DNA of 8,370 bases. It comes from Candidatus Heimdallarchaeota archaeon (GTDB lineage: Archaea > Asgardarchaeota > Heimdallarchaeia > Heimdallarchaeales > Kariarchaeaceae). This document shows, one piece after another, positions 1-6,775 of the stretch. The notes under the pieces are model-generated. The model worked only from the letters and a program-made list of their open reading frames with translations, did not search any database and was not told the origin of the DNA. The first letter of the stretch is position 1. Every line of letters starts with the position of its first letter. The stretch is from assembly GCA_030668165.1 (NCBI GenBank), contig DAOUUM010000101.1, positions 1 through 8,370 on the forward strand, read 5' to 3'. Position numbers and translations under genes: made by a program.

Positions 1-1446
1 CGTGCAGCCAAGGACAAATATGTAGTCAAGGAACCAGAGACCGAGAATGAAATCTGGTGGGGTGAATATAACAGGCCATTCTCCGAGCAGAAATTCAATG
101 ATGTGCTGGGTAGATTACAGGCATATTTACAGGGACGTGATGTATTTGTACAGGATGTAAATGTTGGTAATGATGAGGAGCATAAAATGCCTATCAGGAT
201 TATTACTGAACTTGCATGGCACAGTGTATTTGCACGAAATATGTTTCTCACCATAGAGAAGCAGGAAGAGTTGAGGAAACACATACCTGATTTTACAATA
301 ATTGCAATTCCCTCCTTCAAAGCACTTCCAGCCATGGATCAGACTGATAATGAGACATTTATTATACTCAATTTTGCCAAGAAAATGGCAATCATTGGCA
401 ACACCGGTTATGGTGGTGAAATCAAGAAAGCTGTTTTCACAGTGATGAACTTTCTATTGCCAAGAAATGATGTTTTTACCGCACATTGCTCAGCCAATGT
501 GGGTAGAGAGGATAAAAATGATGTTGCACTGTTCTTTGGTCTATCCGGTACAGGTAAGACCACTCTGTCTGCAGATCCAACAAGGGATCTTGTGGGTGAT
601 GATGAACATGGTTGGTCTGAAGACGGAATATTCAATTTTGAAGGTGGATGTTATGCAAAGATCATCAATTTGAGTCCCCAGGGAGAACCTGAAATCTATG
701 CAGCCACCCAGATGTTTGGTACCATTCTTGAGAATGTGGTATTTGATCCGATTACCAGGAAACTTGATCTCGATGATGATGAGATGACCGAGAATACACG
801 GGCATCCTATCCATTGGAGGCAATTCCTAATATTGTAGAGGGTGCCCATGCTGGTCATGCCAAGAATATAGTACTGCTCACCTGCGATGCAACCGGAGTA
901 CTTCCACCAATATCCAAACTGGATCCTGATCAGGCAATATATCACTTCATCTCCGGATTTACCTCCAAAGTGGGTGGTACTGAGATTGGATTGGGAGAAG
1001 AACCTGAAATAACTTTCAGTGCATGTTTTGGAGCACCATTTATGGTTCATCATCCCTACAAATATGCAAAAATGTTAAAGCAGCGAATGCTGAAACATGA
1101 TGCAACTTGCTGGCTGGTTAATACTGGTTGGACTGGTGGTCCCTATGGCATTGGTAAACGTATCCGTCTTAGTTATACCAGGACGATGCTGAATGCAGCC
1201 CTTGAAGGAAAACTGGACAAGGTAGAATTTAGAAAAGACAAAGTATTCGGATTTAAGGTCCCCACCTCATGTGAAGGGGTACCTGATGAATTATTAGATC
1301 CTGCAAGCACCTGGAATAATCAGGAGGCATATGATGACAAGAAGAGACAGCTAGCTCTTCTATTCATCGAGAATTTCAAACGCTTCCTAGATGTTGTGCC
1401 CAAAGAATTCCTTAAATCTGGACCTAAAGTAAAAAAACAGGTATAA
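1..1446 (+). CDS. pckA: ATP-dependent phosphoenolpyruvate carboxykinase, 5' partial
   Basis: Cytosolic enzyme converting oxaloacetate plus ATP to PEP, ADP and CO2 (EC 4.1.1.49), the entry step of gluconeogenesis; it can also run in the carboxylating direction. The frame is open from base 1, so the gene begins upstream. Codon 1 is Arg in RAAKDKYVV, matching the substrate-binding Arg65 region of the E. coli enzyme, so about 64 residues are missing; 481 are visible before the TAA. Visible landmarks by window codon: YGGEIKK (137-143, catalytic lysines), HCSANVG (His162), P-loop GLSGTGKT (180-187), GDDEHGW (199-205, metal-binding Asp), ENTRASYP (Arg267), then FSACFGAPF and NTGWTGGPYGIGKR near the C-terminus. 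All key residues are present and the ATP-type P-loop excludes the GTP-dependent family. A GTG at 103 could be mistaken for a start but lies inside the conserved domain. No functional link to the transporter downstream is apparent. Confidence 0.97.
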   Translation, partial: RAAKDKYVVKEPETENEIWWGEYNRPFSEQKFNDVLGRLQAYLQGRDVFVQDVNVGNDEEHKMPIRIITELAWHSVFARNMFLTIEKQEELRKHIPDFTIIAIPSFKALPAMDQTDNETFIILNFAKKMAIIGNTGYGGEIKKAVFTVMNFLLPRNDVFTAHCSANVGREDKNDVALFFGLSGTGKTTLSADPTRDLVGDDEHGWSEDGIFNFEGGCYAKIINLSPQGEPEIYAATQMFGTILENVVFDPITRKLDLDDDEMTENTRASYPLEAIPNIVEGAHAGHAKNIVLLTCDATGVLPPISKLDPDQAIYHFISGFTSKVGGTEIGLGEEPEITFSACFGAPFMVHHPYKYAKMLKQRMLKHDATCWLVNTGWTGGPYGIGKRIRLSYTRTMLNAALEGKLDKVEFRKDKVFGFKVPTSCEGVPDELLDPASTWNNQEAYDDKKRQLALLFIENFKRFLDVVPKEFLKSGPKVKKQV

Positions 1447-1507
1447 ACTAATATCTAATATTCAATAATTTCTATCACGTTGATTTACCCGTTACCATTT
1501 CGACTAT

Positions 1508-1515
1508 TTTAATAA
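1508..1515 (+). promoter_or_regulatory. Predicted TATA box for the substrate-binding protein gene
   Basis: The sequence tttaataa begins 30 bases before the ATG at 1538. With usual archaeal TATA-to-start spacing, transcription would begin at or within a few bases of the ATG, giving a leaderless mRNA. No Shine-Dalgarno precedes this ATG, which agrees. A second AT-rich run (tataaa, 1518-1523) is closer than expected for this start. Confidence 0.5.
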
Positions 1516-1537
1516 GGTATAAAGCAATATAAAAGTA

Positions 1538-3454
1538 ATGAATAGTAAATTCATATTTATAATTGTGGCCGTATTGCTTATATTTTCCACACACCCAGTG
1601 GATACAAATGCACAGGTAGCTAATTTTAGCATGAAAATATTATATCCCGTCGATGATATTCTGTATGATAACATTGCACAGGGATTGTCACAATTCTGGG
1701 CCCCATTATATGTTGATGTGAAACCAGAGGGACTTCCATTGCCAGCATTCATGTCCAGGTTAATCGATGAGCGTGATGAGTGGGATGCTTTCATCTACTC
1801 ATATGATACTATTCTCCCCACCTACCCAATTATTTATGATATTTATCATCCTGATTCATTCATTGCTAGTGATATGTACGAGATAAGTACCACCTCACTA
1901 AAAGTGAGCGAGAATTCATCTTTGGAGGATCTGAGCCTTATTTTGGAAAATTATGAATCAGCCTTGACCAGATCGGATAAAATTGACTTTGCCAAGGAAT
2001 TTCAAAAGGAATACAATGACAATTGGTTACTTGATATTCCACTAATCTCACAAGGGGTTATTGTCGGTGCCTGGAAGGGATTTACAGGTCTTGATATGGA
2101 CGAGGATCTAATCCACTCATTATTCCTTGGTGCAGAGTGGAGTGAAATACCCGAGGAGAGGATAGATGAAAGGACTGAATCAGAGATCCATTATCCACTA
2201 TCCGAATCTCACAAAATTCCTGTTCCAATCTATGCAACAAGCCGTTCTGATAGCCTTTTAGCTCAGTCGTTATATTCCAGTCTCATGACTGTTGATAAGT
2301 ATGGTCTCGTTCATCCAAATCTAGCCAAATCATACATTCACGAATTAATTGATGGTGCAAGTGTCTGGACTTTTCATCTGAGAGATGATATCTTATGGAG
2401 TGATGGGGAAAGCCTCACCGCTAGTGATGTGAAATTTACCCTAGATATGAACACCTTTCCTTGGATTGCATCAGCAAATGCTGATAGATGGAGGAACTTG
2501 GAAAGAGTTGAGATGATCAATGAGACCTCAATTAAGATAATATTTGATCATCAGACTTTAGAGGAGGTGGAGATACTGAGTAATGAGTTTATCATTCCAA
2601 ATCACATCCTCAATACAACCTTCACCACAGAATGTGGAGATACTTCAACTCCCTATTCTGGTGGCAATCCTGGAAATTCTCCTGAATGGTCTTCTTATAT
2701 TGGTGATCCAGTTACTGCGGGTCCATATGCTATGGTTGATTTTGAAGATTCACTGGTACTTACCCTTGAACAAAATCAAAACTATTGGTATCCATCAGAG
2801 GTGGATTTTGATCACAGTTTTAATCTAGATAATCCGGACAAAGAGGATCCCTATTATTTTGTTTTCGAGGATAACCTGAATACTGTTGAGATTGAAAAAG
2901 TAGATAGTCTACCAATCAGTAAGATTGTGTTTCACGTTGCAGATGCAGCAACCATCGATTCAAACACTGCTGCATTACTATTTGAAACTGGAGGTAGAGA
3001 TTTTCATGAATATCCCAAGCTAGATAGCAATAGTAATGTCTTCTCCAATGAGAAACTGAGTATATACTCAAAGGGAGTTGCAGGTTCCGGACTCCAATTG
3101 ATAATTAATCCAAGATTCGAGGCTCTGTCGGAGTATGAAATCAGAAAAGCACTATCGCTGGCAATTGATAGACCGGTACTCGAGGAATTTGTTGGCTTTG
3201 CCCAGTTTGCACAGGCAACCCCAATTTCCACTTACTACACGGATTTTTATGATACCAGTGCAGCAACACCCTATGATTACGAGTTGGCCAAGGATCTCTT
3301 CAGAAAACATGGGCTGACAGCACTTGATACCAATGTGCCTGTTGATTACACACCTCCATCTCCATGGGATGAAATACCAATTTCCTTCATATCAGTTCTG
3401 ATCGCGGTTCCTGTTATCGGATTTACCTATCGCACTCGTAAAAATAAATTTTGA
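1538..3454 (+). CDS. Membrane-anchored ABC transporter substrate-binding protein (Dpp/Opp, SBP_bac_5 family), apparently permuted
   Basis: A 638-residue extracellular solute receptor for a peptide/oligosaccharide-type ABC importer; the ligand cannot be told from sequence. Residues 1-25 form a signal peptide (FIFIIVAVLLIF core, likely cut after TNA). Residues about 616-630 are a membrane helix followed by RTRKNK, so the mature protein is tethered by its C-terminus after a Pro-rich linker (TPPSPW). Family blocks are clear: LYSSLMTVDKYGLVHPNLAKS (about 245-265), WTFHLRDDILWSDGE with LTASDV (277-297), AGPYA (394-398), NYW (415-417), IRKALSLAIDR (535-545) and YDYELAKDLFRKHG (579-592). The protein then stops, without the rest of lobe II. 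Residues 31-185 instead resemble that missing end: NIAQGLSQFW, WDAFIYSYD (82-90), TRSDKIDFAKEFQ and LLDIPL. This suggests a circular permutation. The gene appears monocistronic, with its own promoter and a T-tract after the stop. Family call is secure; the permutation is inferred. Confidence 0.9.
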   Translation: MNSKFIFIIVAVLLIFSTHPVDTNAQVANFSMKILYPVDDILYDNIAQGLSQFWAPLYVDVKPEGLPLPAFMSRLIDERDEWDAFIYSYDTILPTYPIIYDIYHPDSFIASDMYEISTTSLKVSENSSLEDLSLILENYESALTRSDKIDFAKEFQKEYNDNWLLDIPLISQGVIVGAWKGFTGLDMDEDLIHSLFLGAEWSEIPEERIDERTESEIHYPLSESHKIPVPIYATSRSDSLLAQSLYSSLMTVDKYGLVHPNLAKSYIHELIDGASVWTFHLRDDILWSDGESLTASDVKFTLDMNTFPWIASANADRWRNLERVEMINETSIKIIFDHQTLEEVEILSNEFIIPNHILNTTFTTECGDTSTPYSGGNPGNSPEWSSYIGDPVTAGPYAMVDFEDSLVLTLEQNQNYWYPSEVDFDHSFNLDNPDKEDPYYFVFEDNLNTVEIEKVDSLPISKIVFHVADAATIDSNTAALLFETGGRDFHEYPKLDSNSNVFSNEKLSIYSKGVAGSGLQLIINPRFEALSEYEIRKALSLAIDRPVLEEFVGFAQFAQATPISTYYTDFYDTSAATPYDYELAKDLFRKHGLTALDTNVPVDYTPPSPWDEIPISFISVLIAVPVIGFTYRTRKNKF

Positions 3455-3465
3455 AATGAAAAATG

Positions 3466-3483
3466 AAAAATTACATTTTTTTT
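3466..3483 (+). terminator. T-tract terminator after the binding-protein gene
   Basis: A run of eight T (3476-3483) lies about 20 bases after the TGA stop at 3452-3454, preceded by aaaaat-tac-attttt, which can fold into a weak A-T hairpin. Archaeal RNA polymerase terminates at T-tracts, so this would separate the binding-protein transcript from the small gene downstream. Confidence 0.5.
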
Positions 3484-3502
3484 GAATCACCTTCCGTGAG
3501 AC

Positions 3503-3510
3503 TTTAATCA
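3503..3510 (+). promoter_or_regulatory. Predicted TATA box for the small membrane-protein gene
   Basis: The sequence tttaatca begins 28 bases before the ATG at 3531 but only 19 before the ATG at 3522. The spacing therefore favours the second ATG as a leaderless start. The box closely resembles tttaataa upstream of the binding-protein gene. Confidence 0.45.
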
Positions 3511-3530
3511 GTATAGGCTTAATGCAATTT

Positions 3531-3791
3531 ATGAAAGAATCCAAGAAGAAAAAGCAAAGAGATCCAATGATTGGTATAGCAATTAGATTTATCCTTGGTG
3601 CAGGTATGGGTTTTGCATTGATATTACTTGCATTTATCTTCATAATGATGAGTGTTCTCTCTAATGCGACTGATGATCCGAGTACACCCTCATGGGCCTG
3701 GTTACTGATGGCCGTGGTATCAGGTGGAGTTGGTGGCTTCATGATGAAGAGAACACTTGGAGGAGCTCCTGAACCCGGAACAATGAAATAA
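3531..3791 (+). CDS. Small two-helix membrane protein, unknown function
   Basis: An 86-residue protein I do not recognise. It has a strongly basic N-terminus (KESKKKKQR), a hydrophobic helix at about 17-43, a short loop with Asp, Pro and Ser (about 44-53), and a second helix at about 54-72 with a Gly-rich stretch (SGGVGGF). A polar tail of about 14 residues follows. By the positive-inside rule both ends would be cytoplasmic. I start it at 3531 rather than at the in-frame ATG at 3522 (three residues longer) because of the promoter spacing. It sits between the binding-protein gene and the permease genes on the same strand, but has its own predicted promoter and is followed by 321 non-coding bases. 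A role with the transporter is possible only by position. An open frame on the opposite strand over the same bases is less protein-like. Confidence 0.7.
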   Translation: MKESKKKKQRDPMIGIAIRFILGAGMGFALILLAFIFIMMSVLSNATDDPSTPSWAWLLMAVVSGGVGGFMMKRTLGGAPEPGTMK

Positions 3792-3996
3792 TCCAAAATA
3801 ATAAAATGGTTCTGGAAGCTTATCTTGGAGAAAGTCCAACCGATGCCTGATATACAATAATAATGTAGTGCAAACTCAATAAGTCATTAAAATCAGAATT
3901 ATTTCAATGTTGATTAGCGCTATCTACTCTCAATTTAATCTCAATATATACTAATAATCATATTTCAAGGGTTAATAGTTGTTTTCTTGGATGACC

Positions 3997-4004
3997 TTTA
4001 AAAA
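3997..4004 (+). promoter_or_regulatory. Predicted TATA box for the dppB-dppC operon
   Basis: The sequence tttaaaaa would place the transcript start near 4023-4030, giving dppB an untranslated leader of roughly 85 bases. No AT-rich box lies about 30 bases before the dppB ATG, so a leaderless start is unlikely, in contrast to the other promoters in the window. Confidence 0.4.
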
Positions 4005-4022
4005 TGCCCGAGAGAATTGCAG

Positions 4023-4054
4023 ATTGTAGGCTTGAGGTGAGAATCCATTGTAGG
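4023..4054 (+). repeat. Direct repeat ATTGTAGG, two copies
   Basis: The octamer attgtagg occurs at 4023-4030 and again at 4047-4054, spaced 24 bases start to start, about two helical turns. The first copy lies at the predicted transcript start and the second forms the loop and part of the 3' arm of the leader hairpin. It could be an operator or a chance repeat. Confidence 0.3.
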
Positions 4055-4075
4055 ATTCCACTTGTTGGAAACAAC
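4035..4075 (+). promoter_or_regulatory. Two adjacent hairpins in the predicted dppB leader
   Basis: Hairpin 1 (4035-4063) pairs aggtg with cactt (one G-U) and gaatcc with ggattc around the loop attgta, with a single bulged A at 4040, giving 11 base pairs. Hairpin 2 follows directly: gttg (4064-4067) pairs with caac (4072-4075) around a GAAA tetraloop of the stable GNRA class. Both lie between the predicted transcript start and the ribosome binding site, so they could affect translation or stability of the permease mRNA. No known riboswitch class is recognised. Confidence 0.4.
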
Positions 4076-4097
4076 ACTCAGGACCTTCGTACTCGTA

Positions 4098-4103
4098 AGA
4101 GGA
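4098..4103 (+). promoter_or_regulatory. dppB ribosome binding site
   Basis: The purine-rich agagga ends 9 bases before the ATG at 4113. It supports this ATG over the in-frame TTG at 4062, which would place 17 extra residues before the typical DppB N-terminus and would begin inside the leader hairpin. Confidence 0.55.
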
Positions 4104-4112
4104 AAAAAAATT

Positions 4113-5069
4113 ATGTCCTTATTTGTATATTCAATTAGAAGATTACTGGCCATGATTCCCCTTGTCATAGGTATAAGTATTATGAATTTCACGATATTTG
4201 CCATGACACCAATCGATCCGGTAAACAGCTTTATCGGGCTAAATAAAGAACTGCAATCTTTGCGTGGGCAGATCGAAGAGGATTGGGGATTAACTAAGCC
4301 AGTATATCAGAGATACATAGATTGGGCGATACCGATGTTTACGGAGTTAGATTTTGGGTACTCCTGGCAGTCTAGTAAGCCAGTACTTGATGAAATTCTT
4401 CCCTTCGTAGAGAAAACAGTATTATTATTTGGTATTGCATTCTTTATATCTGTAGTATTATCGACAATCTTAGGTATTATCGCAGCTGTTAATCACAATT
4501 CAATTTTTGATCAGGCAGCTTTATTCGGAACCTTGGTTGGATTCTCTATTCCTGCCTTCGTTCTTGGGTTAGTGATCATCATTGCACTCATGGCGATATC
4601 AGATAACAAAATCGTGGCTATCTATGATGGTAGTCGGCATAAATCGTTTGGTGACTATCTTCATGTTGCTGGGGCAGCGATCGTTACCATTTTGGTTACT
4701 GGAAGTGCTTTCCTCACCAGACTTGTGAGATCTCAGATGCTTGATGTACTGAGGCAGAATTATATCAAAACTGCCCGTGCTAAGGGTCTACCTGAGAGAA
4801 TTGTTATCTACAAGCATGCTCTGAGAAATGCTCTTCTTCCCTTTGTAACCGTTATTGCATTATCTCTCCCTGGAATTTTGGGTGGATCTGCAATTATAGA
4901 ACAGGTATTTAACTACCCTGGAGTTGGGCGACGGATCGTTCGGGCAGCTCTTTTCTTCGACATGTATGTAATTCTAGCAAGTAATATGTTCTTTGGAACA
5001 ATGTCAATTCTAATGTTACTTGTTGCAGAAATTATCTATGCTGTTGTTGATCCAAGGATCAAATTCTAA
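4113..5069 (+). CDS. dppB: ABC transporter permease, DppB/OppB type
   Basis: A 318-residue integral membrane protein, normal length for DppB, forming half of the channel of a peptide/oligosaccharide-type importer with the downstream DppC. The N-terminus MSLFVYSIRRLLAMIPLVIG is typical: a short basic segment, then the first helix. An extracytoplasmic region (about 31-95) contains DWGLTKPVYQRYIDW and LDFGYSW, both family features. The BPD_transp_1 domain follows, with the cytoplasmic EAA loop at about 217-240 (YIKTARAKGLPERIVIYKHA, then LRNALLP), which docks on the ATPase. The end, FNYPGVGRRIVRAALFFD through AEIIYAVVDPRIKF, is classic DppB. About six membrane helices are expected. It is first in a two-gene operon; its stop codon overlaps the Shine-Dalgarno of dppC. 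The gene name reflects the family, not a proven dipeptide substrate. Confidence 0.95.
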   Translation: MSLFVYSIRRLLAMIPLVIGISIMNFTIFAMTPIDPVNSFIGLNKELQSLRGQIEEDWGLTKPVYQRYIDWAIPMFTELDFGYSWQSSKPVLDEILPFVEKTVLLFGIAFFISVVLSTILGIIAAVNHNSIFDQAALFGTLVGFSIPAFVLGLVIIIALMAISDNKIVAIYDGSRHKSFGDYLHVAGAAIVTILVTGSAFLTRLVRSQMLDVLRQNYIKTARAKGLPERIVIYKHALRNALLPFVTVIALSLPGILGGSAIIEQVFNYPGVGRRIVRAALFFDMYVILASNMFFGTMSILMLLVAEIIYAVVDPRIKF

Positions 5070-5076
5070 GGAGGAT
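5068..5076 (+). promoter_or_regulatory. Strong Shine-Dalgarno of dppC overlapping the dppB stop
   Basis: The sequence aaggaggat begins inside the dppB TAA stop (5067-5069), with ggagg (5070-5074) 8 bases before the ATG at 5083. This fixes the dppC start and implies translational coupling. An ATG at 5078 is out of frame and reaches a stop after five codons. Confidence 0.85.
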
Positions 5077-5082
5077 AATGAA

Positions 5083-6645
5083 ATGGCAACAGTAGTAGAA
5101 AATAAAGAAGAAAGATTAATTCCACAAAGTGGAAATTACACTTCTAGCGTATTTGGAAATACAATGACTGCAATAGTATTCATTTTGGTAGCGGTTATCG
5201 GTTTCCTCATTCTTTGGGGAATATTAACGCTAATACTAGCAATCCAGGAATTTAGCCTTGTAGCTGGCCAGGGATTCCCCACTCACCCCTATGAATTAGA
5301 TGAACTTGGTAATAATATCGTTGATGACAGTGGAAATCCAGTACCATTAGACTATATGAATTGGATTAGATGGAGTCTAACAGGTTTTGCAATGGCATTT
5401 GTTCTTTACTTCCCTACAAGATGGTTATTCCGTACCTACGGTAGACAATCAATCATTATCACCGATGAGGGGATCTTGGTAAAGAAATTCCCAAGGTTCC
5501 GTAGTTTTACTTCATGGGAAGGTGTATTGGATATAACAGTCAAAGAATCTGAGAGTTTATTCAATCTATTAATACCCAATGCAAAACAGATTATTATATA
5601 TACTATGGATCAATCAATCAAAATTGAGGATATCACTTTGAGCAATGCCACTGAAGTAGGAGGCCGCTTAAAGGCATTTGGTGATTCACTAGAAGAACGT
5701 GTTATAGATTTCGGATATGGAGAACAATTATCTGTTATCTGGAGAAGACTCAAACGGTCCAGAGTTGGTGTACTAGGTTTCTTCCTGGTAGTGTTCTTCA
5801 TCGCAATTTCGATATTTGGTGCTGCAATTGTAGTGGTTAATCCAATCAATACACTAAGTGCTCAACTACAGACAAAAACTCTATTTGGTTTCTGGAATCC
5901 TAATTTTGTTAATATGGGTGATGCTAATATGCCCCCATCCGCAACTCATATCTTTGGCACAGACGGTCAGGGTCGTGATGTCTTGTCACGTTTATTCTTC
6001 GGTGCATTCTATTCCATCCTGATAGGTGTTGTTGCTACCGTAATCACATGTGTAATAGGTGCTTTTGTAGGATCTGCATCCGGTTATATTGGAGGAGTTA
6101 CCGATAATATTACACAACGTGTCACCGAAGTACTAAATTCTATGCCTGGCCTTCCAATACTTTTATTGGTATCAGCATCATTTGCACCTTTCTTTACCGC
6201 CCTCAATATTGAGGGTGCGTATTACCTGGTGGTATTTGCAATATTCGCTCTCATCTCATGGGGTGGAATGGCACGAGTTATACGATCTGAAGTACTTGCA
6301 TTGAAGAATAGTGAGTTTATTCAAGCAGAGATAGTACTTGGTGCAACTCATTTCAGAATCATTAAGAATCACATCATGCCTAATGCTATGAGTACGGTAC
6401 TTATCTACTTTACACTAGGTATTGCAGGAAACATCATTGGTGTAGCAACACTATCCTATCTTGGTTTTGGTTCTGCATCAACACTCGTCTGGGGTAAAGA
6501 TCTTTCAGATGCAATCACTAATTTACCAACTGAACACTGGTGGGGACCTACATTTATATCATTGGCTCTGTTTTTACTAGTACTTGGCTTCAATTTGATG
6601 GGTGATTCACTTAGAGATGCTCTTGATCCCACACTGAAAAGTTAA
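5083..6645 (+). CDS. dppC: ABC transporter permease, DppC type, with N-terminal two-helix PH-like extension
   Basis: A 520-residue protein whose last 302 residues are a complete DppC permease of normal length: OppC_N-type start IWRRLKRSRVGVLGFF (about 219-234), FGTDGQGRDVLSRLFFG (from 291), the cytoplasmic EAA loop at about 411-434 (EFIQAEIVLGATHFRIIKNH), LSYLGFG, and the end MGDSLRDALDP. It would pair with DppB. The first about 215 residues are extra: a polar N-terminus, helix 1 (about 28-54), an acidic outer loop (55-96), helix 2 (about 97-115), then a cytoplasmic segment (about 120-206) with the pattern of a bacterial PH domain: SIIITDEGILVKKF, SWEGVLDITVKESESL, KQIIIYTMDQSIKIEDI, and an NATEVGGRLKAFG helix. 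In the EAA loop the usual E-A-A reads Q-A-E, with the Gly kept. The start is set by the Shine-Dalgarno. No ATPase gene follows. The permease call is secure; the PH-like assignment is by eye. Confidence 0.93.
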   Translation: MATVVENKEERLIPQSGNYTSSVFGNTMTAIVFILVAVIGFLILWGILTLILAIQEFSLVAGQGFPTHPYELDELGNNIVDDSGNPVPLDYMNWIRWSLTGFAMAFVLYFPTRWLFRTYGRQSIIITDEGILVKKFPRFRSFTSWEGVLDITVKESESLFNLLIPNAKQIIIYTMDQSIKIEDITLSNATEVGGRLKAFGDSLEERVIDFGYGEQLSVIWRRLKRSRVGVLGFFLVVFFIAISIFGAAIVVVNPINTLSAQLQTKTLFGFWNPNFVNMGDANMPPSATHIFGTDGQGRDVLSRLFFGAFYSILIGVVATVITCVIGAFVGSASGYIGGVTDNITQRVTEVLNSMPGLPILLLVSASFAPFFTALNIEGAYYLVVFAIFALISWGGMARVIRSEVLALKNSEFIQAEIVLGATHFRIIKNHIMPNAMSTVLIYFTLGIAGNIIGVATLSYLGFGSASTLVWGKDLSDAITNLPTEHWWGPTFISLALFLLVLGFNLMGDSLRDALDPTLKS

Positions 6646-6745
6646 TCATAATTTAGAAATTTAAATTATCAAATAATTCAAGCTATAAGAATAATAATTC
6701 AATCTACAATCAATGATTATTTAGAATTCATTATATTAACCTAAT

Positions 6746-6753
6746 TTTAATTA
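6746..6753 (+). promoter_or_regulatory. Possible TATA box for a small RNA
   Basis: The sequence tttaatta matches the tttaat boxes before two protein genes in this window. Using the same spacing, a transcript would begin near 6776, four bases before the outer stem of the hairpin at 6780-6832. In such AT-rich sequence a chance match is likely enough that confidence is low. Confidence 0.25.
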
Positions 6754-6775
6754 ACACAAAATCTTAATTCAGAAT

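Larger units (their letters stand above)
3792..4112 (+). other. Non-coding gap before dppB: promoter and structured leader
   Basis: No convincing gene lies in these 321 bases on either strand. The first two thirds are AT-rich without a clear signal. A TATA-like box (3997-4004) is followed by about 110 bases less AT-rich than the upstream part, containing two adjacent hairpins, a direct repeat and the dppB ribosome binding site. A 44-codon frame from the ATG at 4004 to 4138 overlaps the dppB start but looks random. Confidence 0.6.

Noticed and set aside
541..1053. A 170-codon open frame on the minus strand
   Set aside because: It lies wholly inside the strongly conserved PEPCK gene on the plus strand and its translation shows no domain pattern; it is a shadow.
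3392..3796. A 134-codon open frame on the minus strand over the small membrane-protein gene
   Set aside because: It overlaps the end of the binding-protein gene and a T-tract; the plus-strand frame has sensible helices, a basic start and a well-spaced promoter.
4035..4063. The gaatcc/ggattc hairpin as part of a tRNA T-arm
   Set aside because: No acceptor, D or anticodon arms can be placed on either strand.
4062..4112. Longer dppB from a TTG at 4062
   Set aside because: The ATG at 4113 has a ribosome binding site and gives the standard DppB N-terminus; the TTG falls inside the leader hairpin.
4004..4138. A 44-codon plus-strand frame in the dppB leader, overlapping the dppB start
   Set aside because: Arg- and Lys-rich, random-looking translation with no Shine-Dalgarno; its ATG overlaps the predicted TATA box of dppB. 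A leader peptide cannot be fully excluded.
5020..5082. Longer dppC from an ATG at 5020
   Set aside because: It would lie inside the end of dppB; the strong Shine-Dalgarno at 5068-5076 sets the start at 5083.
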